Below are positions 1-13,060 of a stretch of 64,000 nt of DNA, piece after piece; position 1 is the first letter of the stretch, and every line of letters begins with the position of its first letter. The notes beneath the pieces are model-generated. The model searched no databases. It saw only the letters and a list, made by a program, of their open reading frames with translations, and was not told the DNA's origin. Both the position numbers and the translations under genes were made by a program. The stretch covers positions 62,001-126,000 of the forward strand of contig VXBM01001675.1 in assembly GCA_013400155.1 (NCBI GenBank), written 5' to 3'. Origin of the DNA: Helopsaltes ochotensis (lineage: Eukaryota; Chordata; Aves; Passeriformes; Locustellidae).

Positions 1-1135
1 CATCTCCCTTTAGTGCAAGAGAATAGCACTTGAGTCCAGAACCTGATGCTTTCTGTTTATCCTCTCTACAGTTTGACATTACCCATGTTAATTGGCCAAT
101 ATTCTTTGAATTTAAGTCACAGGGATGGTTTGAGGCAAAAGCATAATGTGTGTCATGACCTGATTTATATGACCTAACTAGTGCCTGATCTGTTTGGTGC
201 AGGGCTGCTGGTTGCTGTGCTGCTCTGTGTGTGGCTATTGGGGCTGATCATGTTCTTACTCGGGGACTCTGGCACACCAGTGTGAACCGAGCATCTTCTG
301 TGCTGCTGCGGAGGGCGTGCCTTGCTAATCTATCTCCTCAAAGAATAGGGTTTCTTTTACCTCTTGGGCCTTGACATGCCTGTTCTAGGGGTAGGATTTG
401 GCCCTTAGTGAGCGGATTATCCATTCCCTTGACATAACATAAAGCTCTAGGATTTACGGCTATATAAGAAAGTAATAATCTTGCCGGGACATGTGGGGAG
501 TTACATACAGTATGTAAATCCCATCTTGAGATAGGAATATATTCCTTTGAGAGTACAGTTGTAAGAGACCTGCATTATGAAACCTGAATCCATGCAAAAT
601 GGCCTGGTTTCATTAGAAACTTGAATCTCACTTCATATCAGTTGAAAGTTTTGCTATGGTCTGTGAACATTTCAAAGCAAACCTGGGCCAAGGTTCAAAA
701 AATTCTTTTATTCCTCTCTGTCATGCAAACTTCATAGCATCATGCAATTTCAACACAGAACCAGATGAAATGCAAGGTTTTTCACTGAGTGTTTTGATAC
801 CTTTTTTGGTTTTTTTTCCTTAGTTTTGAGGTGTTCACCCATCTCAAAGTGCAATTCAGCATCAGCAAGCCAAGTGAAATCTTCGTGAAAGTCTTTATGA
901 AAGCACTGTGATCTGAAACAGCCAAGTTCTGCACTGCTGCACTACAGAGTGCAGGGCAAGGCTTTAGCTGCTAAGTTTGATGCAGCCACATTCGCTGTCA
1001 GAAACAGACTGAAGGAATGCAGCTCCTCTGGTTTCCATTTCTGCCTGAAGGGGAGAGTAGCTCAGTGAACCCACAACGAAACTTGGGAAACGGAGAAAGG
1101 AAAACTAAATTACATTTAAAGAAAGAAATGAAGTC

Positions 1136-1158
1136 TTTTTTTTTTTTTTTTTTTTTTT
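1136..1158. repeat. Poly(T) tract, 23 bases
   Basis: An uninterrupted run of T. No retroelement body was recognised on its left, where the tail of a minus-strand element would leave it. Confidence 0.97.
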
Positions 1159-3365
1159 ATGATTGAGCGATGTTGATCTCTTCCACATAACATAGGTAAG
1201 GTTACAACAATCCTTTCATTATAAGCCTAATATTGAAAGCGATCCCTACCAAACTTTACCAAGCCAAAAATCAAGCTGTCTGAAATTTCATAGGCAGCAC
1301 TTCAGAATCCCCCCTCCTGGCACATTTGCTAAGGTGTGTAAAGAGGAAAGGAGGAGGAAAATAGAGAAAGTATGCAGAGGGCAATAAGTTCCTATAAAAG
1401 AATCATTTAGCCTACTACACATACCATGTTGTGCTGTTAGCACTATCTGATGTTCTTAGATATATTCCTCCAAATTAATTTTCTTTACAGTGAAGTAAAG
1501 GCCGAGTCTAATGAGATGTGGTGTGTTAGATTTGTTAAACAGGTTGCTCTCTGTGCTGCTCTTTGATTAGGGTCATTTCATAACACAGGTGATTCTTGTC
1601 AAAGCCTGGAGTCAGAGCTGTGCTTTGATTCTGGAGAGTTGCGGTGGTCTTGTGTGCTGCTTGAAAAACTCAGATTCAAGGCTGATTTACACGTGCAAAT
1701 AAAGCAAGTTATTGCTCAGATTCAAGTGAGACTCTGTTTCCCTTTTCCACTGGAAGCACATGTGCAAGAGATCAAATATTTGTTACAAGGAGCAGAGAAA
1801 CTACACCAAAGAGGCTTCAGTGATAGAAGCAATGAGATATATCATCTCCTAGCAACATAAGTAATGCTGTCTTTATTGAGAATGAAAAGCTTCAGTTTTC
1901 AGTTTGTCCTGAATGTGAAAATGGCAAAGGTATCAATGAGAAGTGACTGCTTTTACCTGGTACTCTGACTTGTACAGACACAGCAAAGGAAGCGTGACAG
2001 TGGATTGTAGAACTCCACAGGGCAAACTCGTTTTTTTTCCCACCCTCATAGAAGAAATTCTAGGAGATTCATAACCTCAGAAATAGAGGAAAAAATTAAA
2101 ACCATGCCAAGTCATTTTAAATTGGACTTCAAGATAAACTGAGATTTGATATTCCTGGATAATTACTAATGAGAACACTTTCCCTTTAATTATCTTGTGG
2201 TCACCATTTCAAAGGTGATTAAAGCTATTCTTCACTAGATGTGGTTATAGATTTAATGCGAACCTGGTCTTTCTTGTGGTTTTATCACAGCAATTAAATC
2301 TGACTTGTGCACAGACTTTGTGTGGCATGAGGGATTTCACCAAGCAAAATGATTTTACCCTTCAGGCAATGTTAAATTTAGGAAAAATATAATTAATTAT
2401 ATCAGACAGGTATCTATTATACATCATGCACACATTCTTAGAGACCGGGGCCCCACTTCTACTCAAAACAGAAACAGTCGTTCCTTCCAGCTCTGGTCTT
2501 AAGCGCAGTAGCAACTGTTGCCTGTTCAGACATGCCTTAATATCATCATTTATATTATCTATATCCAGCAATCATCCATTCTTTGAGAAGAAACAACAGA
2601 AAATCCCAAGTTTTGAATGTAAGGTCTCCCTTCTCATCCCATTTTCACTGAGCGTTTCACGGTTTCTCGCTCTCTTCCTGATTGTGTTCAGTAGTTATGT
2701 CTTGGAAATAATGCAGTGTTAGCCTATTATAGTTACAGGCTATGTAATATGTTTCTATTTAGCTTTTATCTGCAGATTGTAAGATTACCTGATTGCATTT
2801 TATTTTTTTCCCCCTGGACTACTTTATGGGTTTATTGCTAACTTATCTAATACTGCACAATCCCTCAGCCCACAAAAATCTTCCAATTTAATTAGGGTTT
2901 TAGGCCTCTTTCTAAAGACAAAAGGCTGCATATTCAAAATGCAAGTAGGCACTCAAGACACCCATGTCAGTGATACTGCATGCTATTAAAATGCCTTTCA
3001 TCAGTGGATCTCAAAGCCCTTTAAAAACATTTGCAAGGCATCAGGGAGACAGAAAAGTATATCTAGTTTACAGATGAATGAGCTGATAGGGTGTGTAAGT
3101 TATAGATACGCCATGCTAAACATCAAACTACTCTACTTTTGATTCCCTTAAAAAGATAGGGTTTGAGATACATGGGTGAGATGGGCATTTTTATTGTTGC
3201 TGGGGTTCTTCCCTAATTCTTAAGATAGGTTACCTGTAGGGGAATGATCTGGATTTAAAATGCTGTATCTATTTGCAAGCATAACATGAAAATGAGAAGA
3301 CAGAGCTAACTTTTCTTGTTTGGCATTCCTCTAATATTCCATAGAAGTTTATTCATCTGTCTGAT

Positions 3366-3429
3366 TAAAATAAAATAAAATAGAAGATTTAAAGATGGTC
3401 CTAAGGAAAAAAAAAAAAAAGAAAAAAAA
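3366..3429. repeat. (TAAAA)3 followed by poly(A)
   Basis: Three TAAAA units lie at 3366-3380. After a short spacer come 14 A, one G and 8 A (3407-3429). Simple repeat only. Confidence 0.9.
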
Positions 3430-6028
3430 GCTGTAGAGAACTCATTTTACAGTTGAATTATTGAAATAGAATTCTGTTTGGGAAAATAAGCTGTGAAATC
3501 TTACAGATCTGTTACCAGATTTCATCTCTATCTTCTTTTATTGTTTCTTTTTAAATTCAAAAGCCTGAGTTCTTGAAAGACTCTTGGAAGTATTACAGCA
3601 TTCAGAGCAGTGACATTGTAAAATATAGGCTACTAATCACAGAGTAGCTGTGCAACATACAGCTTTTTCTATCTGTCATATTTAATAACTAGACTATCAT
3701 ATCATTTGATTCTCATGTGCCAGAATCAGAGTCCTACCTCTCAACAGTTTGGAACCATGACAAAAATAATATCACTCAGCCAATCTCATGACTCAAGTGA
3801 CCTTGGCCTTTGATCCAGTCAGATCTTATCAGATCTTCAGAGGGTCAAGGTACACCTGTTTTTAGTGTTTTAGCATTTAAGCCTTAAGCATTAAAGGGCT
3901 ACAGGGGACACACAATACTCAGAGGAAAATGCAGGGCTCTGCCCTCTGAGGGTGTGTACCTATGTGTATGTACACAGCCATGTGCCTCTGCCTCAGAAAG
4001 GGGGGAGGTTTGCTGATGCAGTTTGTTATTTAAAACTGAGTTTAATCCAAAGCAAAATTGCTTGTTTTCCCCTTATGAATAGCATACATGTATGAAAATT
4101 TTGGTAATGGCAAATAACTCATTAAAAATGTTCTTGCAGCATGCATAGGGAAAGAGAGGCAACTTGGCAGAGCAGGTATCATATATATGAAATGCATCAC
4201 CACTTAACAGCACACAAACATGCTTTGCTGTATGGGAAACAGCATGATCAGGTGCACGTCTGCCATATTAAAGGGTTATGAGAAATGGGGAGAAAACAAT
4301 ACTTAATTTTGAATGTAAATATATTCTGTTTTTTAAAGAGGCATCTCTTGAAGCAAGCATATTAGGAGATATATTACTAAAAAATCTTCTTCATTTAGCA
4401 CAATAGAGAGTATTAATTCTTATTTCTGTTTAATTTCTCTTTCTGAAGCATGCAAGAAAGCCATATGTTGAAATGTAGGAGGCTTGTAGCATGTCCATTT
4501 ATTCAAGAATAATGTACAGCCAGAGGCACTGAAAATGAGTGTTTTGTTGATAAAAACATGCCAAGCGTTTTATTCCCAGCTATGAAGTATGGAATAAAGT
4601 TTTGATGACCAATGTAGACTTCTCTGTGGAAAGTTGTGCTGTGTATACACCGGGCTAATGTGTATACATTGTAAGCTATAGAGATATTATTATCATATAG
4701 ATCATTGTGTGCAAACGGAAGCTTAGAAAGCTGTGAAGATAATTGTCTCATGACAATTATTATGTACAGGAGGTGTAGAAATTGTTTGCCTGTGACCCTC
4801 AGTAATTGTTAGTGAGGCATGCCTGCACATCTAACAGGAGAAAATGAGGACCCTTCATTTACAGAAACAGGGCAGTGTTACTGAGATGTACACTCTGTAC
4901 CAGTGTTGCTGAAGTTCCCTGTCCCAGCTGTGCTGCAGTGTGACCCCAAACAGCAAAGCAGAAGATTTGGTTGCGTGTTATGGAAAATGGTGACTGTCTG
5001 CTGTAAATAAGGATCAAGGCGTCATGTTTTTAATCTATTAAGTTTAAAGTGGATAGGATATGATGCAGAGCTTCTAACCTACAACACTGCTGTGCGTTCC
5101 AATTAATCATATCTTAATTTCATGGGTGGCTTTCAGTAACAAGGAAAATGATACGAAAACTTTCCTTCACAGGTACAAAGGCAATATCTACCACCAGTGG
5201 CTTCCACCTGGGTCCTTTTTAAAAATCCTATTATATAGCAGCACTAGTTTTACTGAAGTCATAGGGTATTTCTGCTTGCAAGAGGTCTTCTTGTGTGAGC
5301 CAGGGTTATGGAATTAAACCTTTAATATTGCTGTAACAAAGCAGGAATGATCAAAAGAAAGCTCACTGTAAAGAGAGAAAGGGCAGTGATTACTTGTGCT
5401 CTTGTCCTAATTTGGCTGCAGCTTTCCTTCCAGTTCTCCCTGTCACTTACTTTTTCTTTATTTTCCTACTTGAGAGATACAGAGAAATGATCAATCTCAT
5501 CATGCATAAATATACTTTTGGGGATGCTGAACTTGACCCAACACGGCCCGTATCACAAGGCTGTTAAGGAGGTAAATGTTCACATTTGCTAAGTGGTATC
5601 ATGTATGAATTATCACTTATGTTAACAGTGATATTTTTAAAAGACAAAGCAGAGGGGGCTGTATTCCCTGAGGTATCTGGGTAATTTTTTTTTCTACCTT
5701 CCTTTCTGCAAATATAAATAGTGTTTTTTAATGACTTGTGCAGTTAGGTTATTTGGGTTTGTAGATAGGATGAAACATAGCAGCCCAATGTATTCTGGCA
5801 ACCACTTTCTCCATAGCTGGCATAATGTTGTTTTTACATCCATCACAGACAATTAAAAGGGAATGTATTGGTATAAAATGATTCTGCAACCTTTTCTTTT
5901 CCTTCAAATATGCCAGTGAGTCACATGAACCGGAGACCTCTTTAAACTGTAGACTTTTTCTATCTTATTCATTTTAATTAATGAATATAAAGCAGCCATA
6001 AAGGCTGGGTCTTGACTCATCTTGGGAG

Positions 6029-6067
6029 GAATCCTTCCCTTCCTGGGAAGGAATCTTGGATTCCTTC
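6029..6067. repeat. Interlocking short palindromes
   Basis: Arms AATCCTTCCC and GGGAAGGAAT (one mismatch) flank a five-base loop. They are followed by GGAATC TTG GATTCC, a perfect 6-base inverted repeat. Both derive from one GGAATCC/GGATTCC word. Confidence 0.7.
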
Positions 6068-9000
6068 CATTTCCTGACCAGCCCCAAACACAAGCTCTGT
6101 CCTCTCTACTGCATTCATATGATCCCAACACTGTTCCCTCTTTCTTTGCAGCTCTTGATACTTCCACCTTCTCTTTAAAGAAAAACATTATTTCTTAAAG
6201 GAGAGAGCAAATAAGACAGAGGTTCCTGTGGCCATTCATCTCGTCTTTCCCACCCTCTTCTCTTTCCCACTGGTCCTGGATGTGCTGTGACCTTTCTGTG
6301 CACAGCACAGAAAATGCAGTTAAGCAAAACAAATCTCCTTTCTAAGCAGACAATGTGAATCCCAAAACCTGAATAACAGATTCCTGTCTTGAAAGACAGA
6401 CCTACACAATTCCTCCCAGGCAACTTTCAGGTGCCCAAGAACATAGTTTAAGGTGAAGTTACTTTGATGGAGTGGGAAACCTACATACCTTCCTTTATAT
6501 TATTCAAGAGTATAAAATGGCTGAAATTTTTGTATTAATTCATAATTTAATATAGTGTATCAATCAGGGAACAGATGCAATTAAACATGAAGGAACATAG
6601 CCTCTATGTAGGTGAAATAGGAGGAATGACTGCCTGTCTTTTAGACTCTGTAGGTATGTATTAGCTGCAAAGTCAAAAGTAAACCTTGTAAACAATCATG
6701 TTCTTATCTTTTACCTTGAAAGTGCCATTTCCTTAATGGGAATGTCATATGATTAAAATTAAAATTGTGGGCAAGACTGGGGACTTGCACTGCAAACAAA
6801 TTTTCCTGTTGAGGGAATGGATCAGTAAACTATAGTTTTGCAGGTAATAGGGAATAGATGCTTGGAATTCACTGTGGTAAGCAGCATGTAGAATATAATA
6901 TTGTAAACTCAAGGATGTGAGTAACTGCCTAGTAGATGGCATGCTGGAATAGAAACTGGAAAATCTGGGTTAATCTGGTTTATGATTGCTGCTGTCTTCC
7001 AGTGTCGCTTTCAACTGTGAATTTGGTGAACTTGACTACAGCTTCTTTATGGTGTTTTATCAATATAAGTGACCTAATCAATACTTTGATTAGATGTTCT
7101 GCAATCACAATACAACTTTTTCAGTAAGCTAGGTTACCTCAGCAGAATCCTATACTGTTAACATGATTCTGGCTCGGCTTCTTAATGTATCCTGGAGGAA
7201 AGTTTTGATGCTTATGCAGCTAATATCATGACATACTTGGTGCAAGTACAGATATTTCTGACTTTGAATGTCATCACATACAACCTGTGGTACCTAAAGC
7301 ATTCGGGACCCCCAAAGAATGATATTCCCCAAAGTTTGCTTCATGTCAGATCAGTAAATACAAAATTTACTTAATTTTCCTTGGTACATATGTGGAATTT
7401 AGATATAATATCTGGGGAACAGGTCATCTTCAAAGATATGCAAGTAAGAACAGAATGAACTGTCCAGGTTAGGAGAAAATCTTATGACTCTTGGAAGACA
7501 AACAGCTGAATCAAACTGGAAAGGAAATGGACACATATTTATATTCCTCTTTTTTTTTCCCCTCTGAAAATGAAATCCAGACATTGGCAACCCCATTTCT
7601 TGGACTGCTTAACAGATGAGTTCATATGTTACTGCCAAAGGGTATTTATTAGGTCACACTGGTAGGTTGAGTGTTGTCTCCATCCACTCTTGTGCAGCAG
7701 CACATGGCTGTCAGACACTATTTCCAGATCTATATATAATCTTGCATATATCATAGACGAAGCTGATACAGGAACTCATTAAGGCTGAGTCTGTCTGTCC
7801 TTATATATGTGTGACTTGACTGAAGTGAGGACTTTCAGCTGAGATCAATAGAAGGATGAGGCCATAAAAAAAGGTCTGAAAAGCCCTATTGATTGTTTAT
7901 TACATTAGGAATGCAAAAACCATAGATTTTGAATGATGCCTGTAATTCTTGAAAAACCCCATAATGATAAAACAGTTGTCTCATGCCTTCAAAAACTGTT
8001 TTTGCTGGTAGTTTAAACATTTACCTAAGACTTCTAAATTTATTTCCTAGGCTGACTAGCCAAGTGACCTTTCTGAAGTTATTTATATTGTCTTTATATT
8101 TGTATTCAATTACTCAGCATAAATCAGAATGAGAATTCAAGGCCCCCTTCTGCTTGATCTTTATCAGTATGCAATCCAAAGTCTGCTGAAGGCAGCAGAT
8201 GGGGCCCCCCTGACATTAGTTGACTTTGACTCAGAGCGTCATACACCCCACACCAAATTCTGGCCCTCTGCAAAATGCATCCCAGTTCAGCCAAGTGACA
8301 AGCCATAGGGCTTTCGTGTTGTTGTACACATGGAACAAAATTTTGGAAGTCTTTGCACATCTTTACATAGGTACATAAAGGACCACTCATAGTATTTAAA
8401 ACCAGAAAAGCATTTCGGTTTTTCACAGATGTACATGCTGTGTCATCTGCTTTACTCACTGGAAAAACTTTGGATTCCTTTTGGGCCTTCTATAATACCT
8501 CCTGGAGCAGTACCTTTAGATCTCATAAGATTCCTATCCCACTTCTTTGGTTCACTACTGATCTGTTTTTGACCTAGTGCCAAAATACAGGAGGAATTTT
8601 CTCTGTGGAGAATTGATGTGGCATTTTTCCACTGTTCAGGTATGGATTTTGAAAGTAATTATGAAATCTAATTATTTTGTTACTTCTAAACTGAATTGAG
8701 ATGCAACAAGTATGTCAGAATGGGAAAAAAAAATCATCACTAAAAGCTCAAATCCAGTGGGTCATATGGACAAAGAAATTGGTGAATAGACTCAAAGTTC
8801 TTATGAGAAGGAGAAGTAGATGTTAAGTAAGCAGCATGATTGCATAAGCCTGATTACTGCTGAATATTTTAATTCTCTGTGCCAGCTCTGGGCCAGGTAA
8901 TTATTAGCCTTTTCATGATGAAATGAATACAAACCAACTTTTTTTATTATTCTTGTTAATTCACATGAACACAATGGAAGCAATTTGTTGTCCTGCTATG

Positions 9001-11105
9001 TCATCCTGCTTCATAAAAGGCTCCACAAAGTTGATGTCTTTAAATTTTCTTCATCCTTTCACAAAATGTCCTCAGAGAGTTAAATGTGTTAGTCTTTTGG
9101 TGCTCTTTTGGAAGATACCACCCACCATTTGGCAGATTTATTTTTTCAAGTACATGGGTAATTTTTTCCAGTGGAGTCTGTAACAACATCACAGGCTGAT
9201 CCCCTTCTGTGATGTCCAGGCATCCATTTAAAATTTTGATGTTTTAAATTAAAAAAAATGCACACAGAATTTTCACATGATTATTGACAGCTATTGGGAC
9301 TAAAGAAGACTTGCTCCGGCCATGATATCATAGAGGAATTTTCTGATTCTGGTTCTTTTAAGCTCAGTGGACATCATAAAGAAAACCTCACTTCTCCTTG
9401 TGTCTATCAAACATTCAAAACAATGTGTATTTTTGCCCTGCAGTATATGAATGCTGATGAATACAGTTTAAGATGCTCAGTTTGTTAAACTGTGCTTTTA
9501 TGCCATTTAATGTATTCCTGTCTTTTTTTTCTGGGCACACAACCTAAGGAGAAAATATGTCATCATCCATGCTAAAATCATTGAAATATCTGGGAAAGAA
9601 ATCATCATCTCAACAAATCATCTTTTTACAGCATTCTGTGTTAAGAATTAATTTAAGAAATGATCCCCAAGAGGCCACATGTGAACATTGTGCCATCCTA
9701 ATCTATCTTTTCCTGACTATTAGGTTGATAATGGGGATTCCTTTGCACAGTCATTATGCATTGTTGTCAGTCTTGAGCCAGTTTTATGACCTGTGTCCAA
9801 GATGTACCCTCATTCTCATTAAAGGCTTAAAATGATCCATTAAAATCTTGTGTTGCTTCTTCAATTTTTCTGTCTCCTTACAGAACCTTAAATGTTGGTG
9901 TCTTTGAGACAGTAGGGAGCAAACAGAGCTAGAACTATGATCCTCACTTGGCTCAATACCCAGGGGTTATCTATTTCTATTGTGAGCACCAACTTTCAAC
10001 AAGCAAATTCAACACAATTTAACATCCAAATGACTGTATTGAATCCCAGCAATAGCACTGATGGACTGTAACCATGAAACCTTTCCCGAGTTATATTGGC
10101 ATCGTAGGTATGTAGGATGCACCCATGCAGCTGAGTTATTGTTGGTATCTGCTAACATAGGCAGTCAAAATTCAAAATTGATAGTAAAACTCTATTAAGG
10201 GTCTGACACCTGTACACTGTATATGAGGAGAAACCCTATTTTTTGTGAACTTGATAATTAACAGGCTATTCAAGACATCACAATCACTGTAAGAATACAG
10301 TGAAGTAAAAAAGGCCAGGGAAATAACTTCTGTTGCTAGTTTATATTCCCCTGTCCTAGGAGTCCAACTGGCTGGGTAAATGCAGGTAGACTCTCAACCC
10401 TTGTCTTTTCCTGCCTGATTGGTAGCCATAGCCTGCTGGTATTGGAATTAGAAACTGTCTGCACACTCTGCTCTCTCTTTGGCTGACAAAATACTAACAG
10501 AGCAAATTGTAGGTTATTTCACTTTTCAACATGGGCTGTCACCCCCTAAGTTTACTGATATGGTAGCACTGATCTGCACTTGTCTCTGTTAGAGTTTTTT
10601 AAATAAATAGGGTGAAAGTGGATGGGTAAGCTCTTTGTAACTCTCGTGTCAGCTGTATACTGATAGTTCTCCACTTACCTACATTGCCTGGTCATTAGTT
10701 TGATCACTACCTAATGCCTGATCATTCTTCCTTTAGAGCTTGCTGTTTTATTAAACTGCTTCACTAGTATTGTGAGTCTCTAAAGCAGGGTTATTTTCTC
10801 TTGAGGAAAAAAAAAAATAATCAGAGATACACCTACCCTATCAGCAATTGCACTTGCCTTGGAAAACTTCTGTCCTTGTGTATATACTAAATTGATAAAG
10901 TTGACACACCTGATTAAATGACTGACACACAGCTACTTTTGTTTATATATATTGCCATCAGTTTACATGGCAATAGACAAGATGAGTATTTATGGCAATC
11001 ACATTTAATCCTACTCTCAGTGGATCAGATGTGAACTGTGGGAGGTTGACCCAGTCTCGATGTTTCTGCTTTTCACCAATGTTTGGAAATACACCAACTT
11101 TCCAG

Positions 11106-11118
11106 AAAAAAAAAAAAA
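11106..11118. repeat. Poly(A) tract, 13 bases
   Basis: Uninterrupted A run. It makes two overlapping spurious open frames in the neighbourhood. Confidence 0.93.
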
Positions 11119-11280
11119 GCTTGCAGTATATTGCATGCTTCCAGGTACCAGCTGTCACCCAAAACAGATCACCTGTGGATTGATGCCATGTGACCTTGTT
11201 ACTTTTTTATCAGCCTATTTCTCTCTCCTTGTCTCAGGTATATTTTATGTATCTATCACCATGGTTTCTCATACTGCTTA

Positions 11281-11823
11281 GTAGAATCATAGAATAATGA
11301 ACTTATTTGGGTTGAAAGGAATTTTAAAGATCAGCTAGTTCAAAAATCCCTCCCATGGGCAGGGATATCATTCCCTAGCTCAGGTTGCTCGGGCCCCATC
11401 CAGCCTGGCCTTGAACACTTCCAGGTATGGGTTATCCACAACTTCTCTGTGCAGCCTGTTCCAGGGCCTCACCACCCTCAGAGTAAATAATTTTTTGCTA
11501 ATATCTAATCTAAACCTGTCCTCTTTCAGTTCAAAACTATTGCCCCTTGTCCTGTTTCTGTGTGCCTGTATAAAAACTATGTCTCCTTTTGTTAAGCCTT
11601 CTTAGGGTTCTGAAAGGCCGCAGTGAGATCTGCCCAAAGCCTTCTCTTCTCACGCTGACCAACCACAGCTCTGCCAGCCTGTGTCTGTAAAAGAGGTGCT
11701 CTGTCCCTCTCGTCATCTTCATTGCCCTCCTCTGGACCCACTGTAACAGGTCCTTGCCATTCCTGTGTTGAGAAGCCCAGAGCTGGGTGCCATATTCCAG
11801 GTGGGGTCTCACAAGTTTTGAGT
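11281..11823 (-). mobile_element. CR1 LINE fragment, 3' end with remnant of reverse transcriptase
   Basis: This is a 5'-truncated chicken-repeat-1 (CR1) non-LTR retrotransposon read on the minus strand. Its 3' end lies at the low-coordinate side, where the plus strand begins TAGAATCATAGAAT, the complement of the CR1 tail repeat. On the minus strand an open frame from 11812 down to about 11540 carries the motif RPHLEYGTQLWA followed by LLQWVQRR, which matches the C-terminal region of CR1 ORF2 reverse transcriptase (family pattern RPHLEYxxQxWAP...LxxVQRRA). The remainder of the C-terminal tail, towards 11400, is recognisable only at the nucleotide level because the frame is lost. The endonuclease and the RT catalytic core are absent, so the copy cannot move. 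The family is sure; the exact right-hand edge near 11823 is uncertain by a few tens of bases. Confidence 0.93.
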
Positions 11824-13044
11824 ATTTTGGAATTTATATAAGAGGTCTCAAGAACAGAATTTCCTGATATAAATTATATCCCAAGTTTTTTGAAAGGAAG
11901 ACTGGTTTTTCTATCAACTTTACTGTGGAAAAAGCACTGCTTAGTTATTTTAACTTTTCTTCACCTGGTTTATCACTGATGTCCATGATGATTTGCAGTC
12001 CTGATTCTCTCTTCATTCCACATTTGTTAACATTGTTGTCCATCTTTGATTCTCTAACAGAAGTTCGATATTTACTGAATATTCAAAATGTGTGGGATTA
12101 TTGATGGCATGGTTTCCATACACAGATTGGAAGTACTATATTTGTGCAGATCCTAGTCTGTTTGAGAACTTAGCATGGCTGGAACTTTAGGTGCTATTGG
12201 ATTAATAAATAACACCTGCTTCCAGCTTTTTGGTAATGAAACCCATGTACCTATGTTATGAAATGTGCCCGTATTATGATGCTATTATGATGACAGTAGT
12301 CTCTTTTAAAACTGAAAAGGATATAACTTATAATTGCAACAATAGAAAGAAAACAATTTATATCCAGTTTAGTTTACAAATACAGAAGGTCCACTTTTGG
12401 CTCAACACCTTTAAGAAACTGGATCTGTTCTGATCTGAGAAGCAGATGGGAAGAGCTGGCATTTATCATGCTTACAAGTTTTATTACAAACAATGCTAGA
12501 TACGTGTTCATGACATTCTCGAGAACACTGAGGTGCCACTCACTGTCATAGGCCCCCTTCATATGGCTTCTTGAGAGTGAAATGTTGTGAAATTTTGCAC
12601 TTCACTGGACTATTCTCATTTCTGTGGCAGGTTAATGGTGACATTACTATCCTCAGAAGATCCTGCCCCATAGAACCATCTTATAGTCAACAAGATGTAC
12701 TAGAAAGCTACTTTGTGTTCTTCTAATGGAGTTTTAGCATTTAGAACATATACTCAGAGTTTTCTTGGCAGTGATATGGCTAGAATTGCCATTAAACAAA
12801 CAAAAGAAGCCCATTTAAATAATGATTAGTGAGATTTTTATGTTAGAATTCTCTTGAATCTGTCATCAATGACTGAAAACACTGATAATGTAAATATGAA
12901 TAGTATCAGGAGAACTAGTAGTGATGAGTTCGGTTTTAGTAATGGACCATGAAGCATCACCTTACCTCCATAGATCTATAGTCATATCTTGCCTGATCAT
13001 GTAAAAGTTCATATCAAATCTTGGCTCCAAGCCCTTTTGTAGCC

Positions 13045-13060
13045 AAAAAAAAAAAAAAAA
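13045..13060. repeat. Poly(A) tract, 16 bases
   Basis: Uninterrupted A run, then G and five more A. No adjoining element was recognised. Confidence 0.95.

Larger units (their letters stand above)
1..11280. other. Non-coding, unique AT-rich sequence
   Basis: Apart from the simple repeats at 1136, 3366, 6029 and 11106, nothing recognisable was found. Open frames of 60 to 110 codons occur on both strands but show no domain, no biased codon use and no matching splice sites. A stretch near 8050-8090 (CTAGCCAAGTGACC followed by AAGTTATTTAT) faintly recalls a MIR core. A splice-acceptor-like site lies at 821-823 (see findings). Confidence 0.7.
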
